The notes below the pieces were generated by a model that was not told where the DNA came from, did no database searches, and saw only the letters and a list, made by a program, of their open reading frames with translations. Made by a program: the position numbers and the translations under genes. Of a stretch of 64,000 bases of DNA, positions 24,087 through 35,133 are shown one piece after another. The stretch spans positions 50,539,980-50,603,979 of the forward strand of contig NC_068575.1 of NCBI RefSeq assembly GCF_025698545.1. Direction: 5' to 3'. Source of the DNA: Gossypium raimondii. Taxonomy: Eukaryota; Streptophyta; Magnoliopsida; Malvales; Malvaceae. Positions within the stretch are counted from its first letter, which is position 1. Each line of letters begins with the position of its first letter.

Positions 24087-24600
24087 TAGAGATGTTCACA
24101 TTTCGGTTAAAATCAAAATAATTGAACGAACCGATTTAATTCGATTAATCAGCCGCTGGCTGAATTTAGTTCGGTCGGAGGTCAATTAATGATTTTTTAA
24201 AATTTTAGTTATCGGTTAATTCGATTCGAAATAAGGTAATTAACAGAATTAACCAATTAATAGTGTTTGGTTGTTAAATTTCAGGACTTATCTAGTGTTT
24301 CTAATGTCTTATTTGTTATTTTCAACTCCATTTAAAGTTTTTTGAACTATTAAATAATAGAAAAAGAACCTTAGTAATGTATTTTTATATGTTTTATATT
24401 TTTTTAACCAAAAAAATAAAAACATATAAATTTCGGTTAAGTTGGTTAACCGATTGAATTAGCCAAAATATTTCGATTCGGTTAATGTATTAAAAAAAAC
24501 TTCGGTTTGGTTAACAGTTAAAGATTTTTACATTTCGAGTAATTTGGTTAATAGTAATTCTGTTCGGGTATTAACCGAATCGATCGTTTGAACACCCCTA
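24087..24600. mobile_element. hAT-type MITE, second sequence family
   Basis: The ends TAGAGATGTTCA and, from the right, TAGGGGTGTTCA are inverted repeats. Flanking 8-mers TTTATCAT (24079-24086) and CTTATCAT (24601-24608) match at seven of eight positions. The interior is rich in TTCGGTTAA/TTAACCGAA phrases on both arms. The 514-bp unit is non-coding. Its interior differs from the GGCCCG-rich copies nearby, so it is a separate family with the same type of ends. Confidence 0.8.
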
Positions 24601-24614
24601 CTTATCATATCTAC

Positions 24615-24770
24615 TTTTTTTTTGATATAATGTCTAAAACCACCCATAGCCCCTCCCTAACCCTTAAATATGAGGATAATGCGCTTCAATGTACTCGAAC
24701 TCACGTCTTCCTACACTAACAATAATATTAATATCAATCGAATTAAAGCTCAATTCACAATCTTAAAATT
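24615..24770 (-). mobile_element. tRNA-derived SINE, copy 1
   Basis: On the minus strand an A-box-like stretch (GCTTTAATTCGATTGATA) is followed by a B-box-like GAGTTCGAGTACA and then a unique body ending in a T/A-rich tail. The body (GGGAGGGGCTATGGGTGG) is shared with the copy at 30045-30182. Polymerase III boxes plus a shared body point to a tRNA-derived SINE. Ends are approximate. Confidence 0.55.
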
Positions 24771-25331
24771 GTTAAATACGTGCAGACAACTATATTTTGT
24801 ACTAAGAAAATAAAAACCCATAATTAGGGAAAATGATAATTAAGTGTTGTTCTCGAAGTCCAATGTTTGTTCATATCTTTCTGCTGAATGTTTTTGTTTC
24901 TTCTAAGAATAAAATTAAGTTTCCCTCATCATGCCTCAATCATGAGGTTTAATTCCCAATTTTCCAGGAAAAAAATGTAAATAAACTTAGCAGATTTATT
25001 AATGTTGGAAATTTTATTTTCTTTAGCATCAAATTATTGTATGAAGTATATTATATAAAAATATATCCATTGCAGGCTGCAAAGCTTACTTATTGGATGG
25101 AATAATTAACCATGTTAAAAATCAAGTATTGGCTTATTCATTTTTGCATAATTTGAGCTAAAAACAGAGACCATCACATGGGTGGGTGCATTACATCTAA
25201 CTTCTTCTCTGTTTTTTTTTCCCCCCAACTTTTTGTTTAAACACATTATTATAACCTTATTATTGAAGGAATGATTGGGTATTTCATTAGTTGTAATTCC
25301 AACTCATACATCAACAATGGAGGGTTTACAC

Positions 25332-25958
25332 TAGACCTGATTATAAGCCGGGTTATCTTTCCATACTTAAAGGTTTGTCTGAAAAGTGGGAGGATTTGAA
25401 AAAAAAAATTATAGACCCGAAAAATGAACTTGGACAAAATATAAGGCACGTTTTCTAAATTGGTCGGGCCTCGAGTAGGATTTTTTGGCTCGAACCCTGG
25501 GTCAGCTCGAATAAGCCTAAACTTTTTTCCCCTACTGTTTTGTTACAATTTTGCTATTATATTGCTATTATTTTCTTGTTATTGTTTGGATATTGTATTG
25601 CTCTTGTTTTATTATTAATGTTGTTATTATTTTAGAGACATTTAATTGCTAAGTTGCAACTATCTTAGTGTTATTTAAGTATAAAAACTTTTTTAAATTG
25701 TATTTTCAATTTGTTAGGAAACATTTATTTTAATGTTTGTAGTGTATTTAATATATTATATTTTTTAAAATTTGTTTTTATATAAAAAAATATTCTAGAA
25801 ACATTTAATACTGGTGGACCAGGTTGAGCTCAAGTTTAGAATTTTTAATCTGAGCTGAGCTTGGATAGAATTTTAAGCCCATTTTTTAGACCAAATCAAA
25901 CCCGAACCTAAAAAGTAAACTTAAAATTTTACTTCGACTCGAGGCATGATTAAGTATA
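25332..25958. mobile_element. hAT-type MITE, reversed relative to 22.2 kb
   Basis: The ends TAGACCTGATTATAAGCC and, from the right, TATACTTAATCATGCC are imperfect inverted repeats. Flanks GTTTACAC (25324-25331) and ATTTACAC (25959-25966) match at seven of eight bases. The body shares several phrases with the older copy at 22217-23336 in the opposite orientation, for example TTTTTTGGCTCGAACC and complementary GGGCCTCGAGTAGGA, so both belong to one family. Length is 627 bp. Confidence 0.75.
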
Positions 25959-25966
25959 ATTTACAC

Positions 25967-28549
25967 CACAACATTTCACCATCAAATATCCACCATTGAA
26001 ATTGGCAAAACATCAATGGTCTTCTTCCTCTTTTTTGGCTATCAACAACTATAATTTTGAAGAAAAAAAAAATATCTTAAACCCATTTAGCATTGCTCCA
26101 AATTCCATTTCCAAAAAGATTATGATAGTTGGTAATGAATAATACAATTATCAAACATAATGGTTTTCACCATAGGCTTGACTTCATTGAACAAACAAAA
26201 CATGGAGAAAGTGGAACCATTTGGTTGGGAGATTATGAACCACTTTGGTAAATCCCTTCCTAATTGCTTCATGAAAACAACATCTCACTTATAAAATATC
26301 TTCATTCCAAATTTAGTTCAACTGTTGATTTCCTTCATGTTCAATTCACTTTCTTCCTTACCAAACACATTAACTTATGTTTGTTTATTTAATGTGGTAA
26401 TGTCAAAAACAAGACTTGTGAAAGCAACATTTGTTGTGGAGAACAAAACATGTTTTGATAAGTGGGTTTTAAATTCTTTGATATGAAGTGTGAACTTGTT
26501 TATTTAAAGGTGTGGCAAAATAAATGAGAGAACATGATGGCATGCTTCCCACCATTTGTTTAAAGAACAAATGAGCAGAAAAAAAAGTCAAAACAAGGTT
26601 AGGCTTCCTTTTATTCAACATTATAATCCATATATAATGAGCACTAACTCAAATAAATAAACTTTTTTATTCATTCTTGCAACGTCATTTATATCTATAT
26701 TTTTTTCTACAAATTTATGTATGTTCAATTAAAGCAATAGGTTTCATTTATTAGGCAGGCTTTAATTAGAATATGGGTACCAATTTTTCACTAGCTAAAG
26801 TTTTGTAGTAGTCAACATTGGTCACACTTTTTTTGGGTTATTGATTTGGCATCATCGTGATATACTGTGATTTGGTGTAGTTATATACTAGAAATTTGAT
26901 TTTAGTATTTTGTGAAAATTAAATAAAATTAAATGTCAATATATAAAATCGTATAAAATCAAAATTTTTATGGTTGGCTCTCTAAGGATTAAGATTCAAG
27001 CCTTTCTAAAATTGTCTAGTAATCATCAAATATATTAAAATAATATGGTAAAAATTCTAAAAAGTTTTGAGTAAAAATCAAAAAAATCAATTAAACCTTT
27101 TATTATCGAAAGTCATTGTTGATCAACTTAATCGTAAATAATTAAACGTGACATATTATGTAAATAATTAAGTATATTGACTTAATATGCCACATTAGCT
27201 TATACTTGATAAAAACTAAAATTATAATAAAAAGAAAATTACTAAAAGTACACATTACACAATTTAAACCAAATCTTTGCTTTTCACATAATTTTTAATA
27301 AATACAATATTTTTACATTATTTTTTCGTCTACCATATATAATTTAGTATTTAATATTTAAAATTTATTTTATGAACTGTCCTTATCACATATCTTATTT
27401 AATTATGTACAATTTTAATCATGCAAACCTCTCTTCCCATGGCTGAAATTATGCAAACATTTTAGCCTATAATTTTGATTCTCATACTGGATATACATAC
27501 ATACATACATACATAGATAACCATTTTTAAAGAGAAATTCATTATTATTTTTCTATGTTTTCATGTGTGTTGGGTATAAAACATTTGTTCAAGAAATTAA
27601 AATATGAGTCCTAACTAATAGTCTATAAATAAAAGTTTAAAATTTTTATTTTCACCAACTTATTTATTAGTAAATTAGAAACTAAAATTTTAATGATAAA
27701 TTGAAAACAATTATGATACGTGCATGAAGGGCTGTCCATGCAAGTTCTTGACTGACTCCCGCTCACTCTCTGCTTTATCCTACTTTTTATATATATATTC
27801 CTTTGTACGTTAAATTACTTCTATAATCTTTTGGATAATTAAATATTTTATTTCAAAACCCAAAAAAGAAATAAACGTCTACTACGTCTTTTTTATACGA
27901 ATAACCTAAAAAGGTTAATTAATTAAGATAATGATTTAGACCAAAATTTATTTAAGAAAATATCCTTATTTTTACAGTAACAGTTGGGGCCATCTCAACA
28001 ACCGGCGGCACCACCCACTTTCCCCTCAATCTTCAGCTTTTAAAAAAAATTCTAGTGTCGCCACCGTATCAAGTGGCACCTGTATATATTTTTCAATATA
28101 CTCGTGAAAAAAACAAGTAATCATGGTGGAAAAAGGAAAGAATTTTTTTTTTAAACCGGCGGCACTGGCCAATTTTTTTTTAAATATCCATATTTTCAGA
28201 TGCACATCGGAAGAGAAAATACAAAAAAAAAATATTTTTATGGGTGTCGTTGGTGTATCAGGCTACCCGGTGAGAATTTAAAAAAAAAGTGAAACAGAAA
28301 AAAACAGTTGAAATAGAAAAAAATCGAAAAAAAAAATAAGGGGGAGCTTGTGACCGATACTTGTTTTATAGGTTGTTATTGTTTTTTTGGCTTGTCATTG
28401 ACACCATTAGTGGATGAAATATTATTTCAAAAAAAAATAATCTTAGATAAGAAGAGAGTGGGAAATAAAGATATGAGAGAAAGATAGAAGGAGAACACTC
28501 GCCCCCAAAAATAAGGCGTTAGGTTTATAAATAAAAATTATTGTGCATT
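25967..28549. other. AT-rich intergenic DNA
   Basis: No gene or RNA gene is supported. A short tetranucleotide repeat (ATAC units, near 27490-27515) and several poly-A or poly-T runs are the only regular features. Part of 26.0-26.6 kb is less AT-rich but shows no exon. Confidence 0.4.
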
Positions 28550-29060
28550 TTTTTGAGAGTTAATTGTATTAAACATTATCAAACAATGGCCCTAATTTTA
28601 AATTAGTCTCTGATTTTTAAATTATTTTAATTACATTCTCAAACTATCGAGATTATATCAATTAAGTCATTTCGTTACTAAAATCCTTAATTTACCTATT
28701 AAATGATCGCCGGATCTTATGGGACATAATTTAAAATGAAAATTTTATGAAAAAGAATATTGTAAAAATAGACGTTTTAAAAATGTTAGTTTTGAGGTTT
28801 TCAAAGCTTTTATAGATATTTTTTACCGTTCACTCTTTCTCTTTCTTTTTTCTTTTAAAAGTCATGTGACAACGTTCTATTGTTCTTTAAATTTTTCATT
28901 TTAAATTTAGCTACATAATATTTGACGTGTTATTTAATGGTTAAATTTATAGTTTTAATAACGAAAGGACCTAATTGATATAACATCAATAATTGAGGGT
29001 TGTAATAGAATAATTTGAGACAGACAGTGCTCAATATATACCAAATTCAATAAAATGGCA
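28550..29060. mobile_element. Long-inverted-repeat MITE
   Basis: The left arm contains ATATCAATTAAGTCATTTCG then TTACTAAAA, and the right arm its complement as CGAAAGGACCTAATTGATAT. The arms can be followed against each other for about 200 bp each around a short centre. Ends and target duplication were not resolved. Confidence 0.55.
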
Positions 29061-29713
29061 TAAATTTATGTTTATTTCAATTTATAATGACATAGAATTG
29101 CATTGTTTCCTTTTTTCATTAATTTACATGTTTTTTTTGTATCACCCAAAATTTGCAATGTCAATTAGTTTCATTTTCCTCCTAATTAAATTATATATAT
29201 ATATTAATGCACTAAAATAAAATAAAAAGAGTATAATAAATTGGTTTGACTTGATTCATTTTACAAGGCGTGTTGTGAGTTCAATGGCATGTTCTCTTTT
29301 CAATTTTACAACTAGGATAACATGTACACTTGTTTACACCATGTGCTATTGTGCTTGTTTTTATTCCTATGCTTATGTTTTCTAAAAAAAAAAAAAGAGT
29401 GCTTCTGTGAAAATGTGAATATTAAAACAATTATTTTTAAAAAAATTTACTTGAGGAGATGCGATCTTGGCATTTTTGGCTCTTTGAGTCTCTTATAACA
29501 TTTTTAATTTTTTAAATAATAAAAATTATATATATATATGTCAGTGTCTCTATTGATTTTTTTAAAATTTATCCAAATATTAAAACAATTCTTTAAATTT
29601 AAAACGATTTTTATTAATTATTTATATTATTATTTAAATCTATTAATAGGCAAATCAATCAAGTGGTATTTTGTTTTTAAACATAGAATTTCTTATACCA
29701 ATTGATCTAATAA

Positions 29714-29950
29714 TTTTGGCGTTTATGGTAGCGTTAAACATCTTGAATATCTAATCACAGAGTTAGGTGAGATGACAAGGATCTTTTTAACCTTAACCAA
29801 TAATTGGGGGTTCGATCCTCGGTCAGAGTATGGAGCAACTTTAAAACTCATGACCCAGCATCTACTTCTTGATGGACTTACAAGATGTAGAGGGTTAGTT
29901 ACTGGACTCGCTTCGGTAAATACCTTAAGAAATAATAAAAAATAAAACAT
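29714..29950 (+). mobile_element. SINE-like repeat with a polymerase III B box
   Basis: A perfect B-box-like GGGTTCGATCCTC lies at about 29811-29823, with a weaker A-box-like AGTTAGGTGAGATG about 50 bases upstream and an A-rich tail near 29930-29946. It does not fold into a full tRNA. The arrangement fits a tRNA-derived SINE, but the element ends are not proven and no second copy is present in the window. Confidence 0.35.
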
Positions 29951-30044
29951 CTTGAGCATGCCTTATGTACCTCAAGTTGCTTGAGATAAAAATATTGCGA
30001 TTAATAATTTATGTATTTGAGGGATTTGAAATGTTCTGATCATA

Positions 30045-30182
30045 TTTGTTCTTTTTGACACAATGCCTAAAACTATCCATAGCCCCTTTCCAACCTATAA
30101 ATAGGAGGATACTCGAACTCATGTCCTCCTTCATTGGTAATAATGCCCATACCAATCGAGTTAAGACTTAATCAGCATACAC
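30045..30182 (-). mobile_element. tRNA-derived SINE, copy 2
   Basis: Read on the minus strand: A-box-like TTAACTCGATTGGTATGGGC, then B-box-like GAGTTCGAGTATCC, then a body (GGGGCTATGGATAGTTTTAG) and a tail with TGTCAAAAAGAACAAA. The body and boxes match copy 1 at 24615-24770, which supports a dispersed tRNA-related SINE. Confidence 0.6.
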
Positions 30183-30871
30183 AATTAATAATTTTATGTT
30201 TTTTAGCAGCAAGAAATTTTAAAGAAAAAATAACTCTAACTTTTAGGATATTCTTAGGTTTTTTTTTTCTTAGCAATTATTTAAGCTTCAGTAAAATTTC
30301 TAAAACAATTATCATTGTAATGAAAGCATATTAAATGGAAAAAGAATTATATATTTAATAATTTTTACAATACATAATGAAAAAAAGGGTTAAAATTAAA
30401 TTATTTAATTTAGTGCATATAATGTATTAAAATTTGATTGAAATTTACATATAATTGGATGATTTATTTTCATATATTATATTATATTTTAATTTTCATT
30501 CACAAACAAAAATCATTAGCGAAATTAATAGTAGCACGTCAACTCGGAAAACAATAATGAAGGGAAAAAACACCAGGGTTTTGTACGGTAATACAGTCTT
30601 TCAATTTGAAGCGTACCCCGTACGGTATTTAAGGAAGGACATCTCTGTCCATTGACGCTTTTCTATTATTCCTACGCTTACCTATTATATTTAGTTATCC
30701 TTCCACGTCGACCATGTGGCCACCTGGCTTCCGCCCTAAAGCGAGTATAATACTCCACCGTCAACTGCGAGTACGTAATGTAATCATCCAATGATAATTC
30801 AAGAAATATGACGTGGAAAAATTGGACCCTAGGGGGACCAGCTGAAGTGTCAGTGGATGAAAAGGCAGTGG

Positions 30872-31060
30872 CACGTGAGCGACCGACACATCGACACGTG
30901 GTGGCGTTAAATTTCTTTTCAGTTAGTGGCGGTTAGGGAGGTTAAAAATATTTAAACGATTTTGGGTTAATTTTACTTAACCAAGATTTAACGGCGTTTT
31001 ACGATCCAACGTTATTATTATTATTTTTTCTTTTCGGTCTCTCTCGCTTTCCCTATAAAA
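30872..31060 (+). promoter_or_regulatory. Pectate lyase promoter with two G-boxes and a TATA box
   Basis: Two CACGTG cores lie at 30872-30877 and 30895-30900 (the second as ACACGTGG), 17 bases apart. A good TATA box, TATAAAA, is at 31054-31060, about 138 bp before the start codon. G-boxes are bound by plant bHLH and bZIP factors, including PIF proteins. Function at this gene is inferred. Confidence 0.6.
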
Positions 31061-31197
31061 GAGATTGCGCCACTCCAGTTTTTTTCAATTGACTCCAAAT
31101 TTCATTTTCTTTCCTTTTCTGTTTTTCCATTTCTTCCAAACAGAAATTTTTTTAAAACACAGAGCACTGTTTCATAGGGAGGAAGAGAGATTCAGCA

Positions 31198-34100
31198 ATG
31201 GAGATTTCTCGGAGATTCTTCTTCTCTTCGTTTACGTTGCTACTTGTTATGTTGTTCGTTTGTGTCAATGGCTCAGCAGAGAAAACAGAGCTGAACTCAA
31301 GGTACATTTTCCATTTTCTCGGGAAACAATCAGCTAACTTCGAGTTCTCTCTGTTTCCAGTCCAAGGGAAAAGCACTTTCAAATGCAAATTTAGCTAGCC
31401 AAGCTATATATACACATACATGGTGCAACTGGTTTTTGAATTTTCATCGTGTTTGTAATTGCAGGCTTGCTGAAGGAAACAAATTGCAGGGCTTGAAGAA
31501 CTCATCAACGGCAGACGGGTAAGCAAAATTATTTGGGAAGTTTATAAGCCATTGAGATTGGATCTTATAGATCATATCTAGAATCAGATGATCAACCAAC
31601 TTACTTATCTAACCTAAACATAAAAAAAAAAAAAAAAACTAAACAAAACACCCTTTGAATTCATTGCATTTGCAGTTTTAAACTTTGTTCTATATTTATT
31701 TTCAGGTTGGATGATGATAAATGGAAAAATGAGCACGCAGTCGACAATCCTGAAGAAATTGCTTCAATGGTTGATATGTGAGTCTCTTTATCTGATCTAC
31801 AACAGATTGGATCAGCTCAACTTTGTAACTCAGTACTTCTGCATAATTATCAAATTCTTAGTCTTTTATCATTTCAGTTTCACATGATAATTTAATCAAT
31901 TCCTAAATATAATTAAATATTTAGGATTTCATTAATGCTTGTCGTAATAGTTAGTTCTTTGAGAACTGATAAGACCCTCGATTCCACATGAATAGTCCCT
32001 TAATTGGTTCTCCCCCCCCCCCCCCCACTTGCCAAAACCTGTAGTTTCAGACAAGTCCTTTTCACTTGTCTGTCTTCCCCGGCCTTGTTTTTCTTACTTG
32101 GCTAGTCAAAAATGTCCTTTCACCTAACATGATCCAGTCAAAAAACAAAGGGTTGTTCTTGTTCCTTTTTCAGCTTCTCCCCATGTTCAGTTTACTTAGG
32201 GAAACAATTAAATCTGGATTATATTTAGAGTCCAACTTGAACTTACTTTTTGTTCATGCAATCACGTAGTGTTTAATAATTATTTTTCCTATGGAATTGA
32301 TTCTACTTGGGGAATCCATTGCCATGTTCTTCACTGTTAAAAAATTTACTCTCTGTCACACTGGGCCTACTTTTATTTTGTTTATCTAGTTAGCCAGGTG
32401 AAGCACATGCCCATGTCCCGAGATCTGCGCATCTCGTTCTTAATTTATTATTTTGTTGTCATGTTATTCCTTCCTTATCGAAGTATAATTCCAAGAACAT
32501 CAAGCTTTTATATTAAATTTGCCTACTCACACCAAGTTCGGCCATTGGTCTTTACGACTTGCATATATTGCCATTATACCAATATCTTTGTCCTTCATCC
32601 CCCATCTCTTTTGAACAATGGCAGACGATTAGATTTAAACTCAGCTGAGTTGAACTATTTGTTCCCCTTTTGCCAGCCTGTCAAAGGAGGCATGGAATGA
32701 GATTGATTGAGCCCACAAATCAGAGATCTGCTTCCTGCCCTTTTTATTTCAATGCATGCAGAAGAAAAAAATGGCTAAATTCTTCATTGATCTACCACAG
32801 CTATATAGCTGACAAAAAAAACTAGCTGTATTTACTGACACTAGGATCCCTACGTATTCAATGTTTTGATTTGCTTTTGCCCCCTCCCACCGACCCACTC
32901 TGGGCTCTAATATTTTTAGTTCCCACCTTATCATTTTACAATTAGGACAATATGGTCCATCAATCCGATATTATACACAGATTTGTTCACTCAAAATATA
33001 TGTGTAAGTCTTAAATATATATCAGCTTAAATCTTTAGAGTTTCTCGATGTGCAGCTAAAAGAAATATGATCAACTCATTTAATTTTGTCACAATAAATT
33101 TCCATCATTAAATCTGGTTCCAATTAAGTAATGATGATGATAATGATGATGGTGTTTTTTTTTGGGATGTTTTCAGGACCATAAAAAATAGTACAGCAAG
33201 GAGAAACTTGGGATATTTCTCGTGTGGAACAGGGAATCCAATCGATGACTGTTGGAGATGTGACCGGCGATGGTATCGTAGGAGAAGACGCCTTGCAAGC
33301 TGCGGCATTGGGTTTGGACGCAATGCTATTGGTGGTCGTGATGGAAGGTACTATGTTGTGACTGACCCTGGCGATGATAACCCTGTGAACCCCAAACCAG
33401 GAACCCTCCGCCATGCTGTTATCCAAGACAGGCCTCTTTGGATCGTGTTCAAGCGTGACATGGTGATCACGTTGAAGCAGGAGCTGATAATGAACAGTTT
33501 TAAGACGATTGATGCTCGGGGCGTCAACGTGCATATCGCTTACGGGGCCTGTATCACCATCCAGTTTGTCACCAACATTATCATCCATGGACTCCACATT
33601 CATAATTGCAAGCCCACAGGCAACGCCATGGTCCGTAGCTCCCCTTCTCATTACGGATGGAGAACCATGGCTGACGGTGACGGCATTTCAATTTTCGGGT
33701 CGAGTCACATCTGGATCGACCACAACTCGCTGTCTAATTGTGCCGATGGACTTATCGATGCTGTAATGGGATCCACTGCGATCACAATCTCAAACAACTA
33801 CTTCACCCATCACAATGAGGTCAGAATTCAGAATAAGATAGATTCCCTCGTACATCTTTAGGTAAATTCATGCTATAGAAAGGACTTAAATTAATTCATT
33901 GAATCTAATTTTGATGACAGGTTATGCTGTTGGGACATAGTGACTCTTATGTAAGAGACAAGCAGATGCAAGTCACCATTGCTTATAATCATTTCGGTGA
34001 GGGCCTTATCCAGAGAATGCCAAGGTAAAAAAACTTTCATAGTGCTATGTAATTTTAAATAACTTATTTCCATTTCGTAAAATTGACTTGGCCATCTTTA

Positions 34101-34474
34101 CCAAATGTTGCAGGTGTAGACACGGATATTTCCATGTCGTAAACAATGACTACACGCACTGGGAAATGTATGCAATTGGTGGAAGTGCAAATCCCACCAT
34201 TAACAGCCAAGGCAACCGTTACCTTGCCCCTGTTAATCCCTTTGCTAAGGAGGTGACAAAGAGAGTGGACACATATAGTGATGAATGGAAACATTGGAAT
34301 TGGAGGTCGGAGGGAGACCTGTTGTTGAATGGAGCTTATTTCACTCCATCAGGTGCTGGAAGAGCCGCCAGCTACGCCAGGGCCTCGAGCTTGAGCGCCA
34401 AGTCGTCTTTCTTGGTCGGCACCCTTACTTCAAATGCAGGTGCCCTTGCCTGCCGCCCAGGCCGCATGTGCTAA
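31198..34474 (+). CDS. Pectate lyase, polysaccharide lyase family 1
   Basis: Secreted enzyme that cleaves de-esterified homogalacturonan by calcium-dependent beta-elimination in the cell wall, used in wall loosening and cell separation. Six exons: 31198-31301, 31465-31518, 31706-31777, 33177-33819, 33921-34024 and 34114-34474. They sum to 1338 nt, or 445 residues, normal for plant members. Residues 1-26 form a signal peptide ([14 protein letters not shown]). A plant-type N-terminal extension ([17 protein letters not shown]) precedes the right-handed beta-helix domain. [20 protein letters not shown] (residues 256-275) contains the calcium-binding acidic residues. IQRMPRCRHGY carries the catalytic Arg region near residues 323-326, and four Cys pairs appear retained. 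As I recall, the closest Arabidopsis relatives are AT5G48900/AT3G24670, fitting the neighbours. Intron 3 is 1.4 kb and holds a run of 15 C (32012-32026). Confidence 0.93.
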
Positions 34475-35133
34475 TGCTCATCAATCCCCAACCAAAAATC
34501 CAAGCGAAACAAGATGAAAAACAACTCATTTTTCTTCCCACATAAATATAATATTATATATCGTTTAATATAGTACGTAGTATTCCCTGAGTTTTTTTCT
34601 GCTTAATCAATCCTTTTGACAAGTGTACAAAAAAGTCCATAGAAATTGTCATGTACCTCTGCCTCATACACAACAATTTCACTTGTCATAAAACGCCATT
34701 GATCGACCTCGGCCTCTTTATGGTGCCGTAGTGTTGTTCATTTCTTTGTTGCTTCTCTTTGTAATTATGTATTTCGCTTTAACAGTTTCCCCCTGCTTTC
34801 CCTCTTTGGTCCCTTGTATTCTTGTCTCTTTGATGAATTTAGCCAGCAAGTATATTGCATAAGTATAAAGTTTCACATACGCTTCGAATTTGTGATTAAA
34901 AGAAGAATCCACACTAGGCCTTTTAGGTGATCAGTTGTAATGAATTACATAAACCCTAGTAAAATTTTTTGAATTTCCACCCAAGAAAAATATAACCTTT
35001 TTCTCAAGAAACATTAAGTCATAAATCAAGCACTACCACTTCTTTCCTACTTGACAAGCAGATATTAATAGCAGTAAGGCAAATGAAAGGTGATAATTTG
35101 ATGAAAAATAAAAAAACTTTGACAAACAAAAGC
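34475..35133. other. Convergent intergenic region (3' ends of two genes)
   Basis: The pectate lyase (+) and the TMKL1 gene (-) end towards each other here, so it should contain both 3' untranslated regions. No further gene or repeat was recognised. Confidence 0.5.

Noticed and set aside
29800-29830. tRNA-like T-loop (GGTTCGATCC) suggesting a tRNA gene
   Set aside because: No cloverleaf can be formed around it: acceptor and anticodon stems are missing. A SINE-like repeat fits better.
32012-32026. Run of 15 C in the pectate lyase intron
   Set aside because: A simple homopolymer in an intron without further structure. It may also vary by sequencing error.
33124-33651. 175-codon open frame on the minus strand
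   Set aside because: It is the reverse shadow of the large pectate lyase exon, where the plus-strand protein is clearly recognisable.
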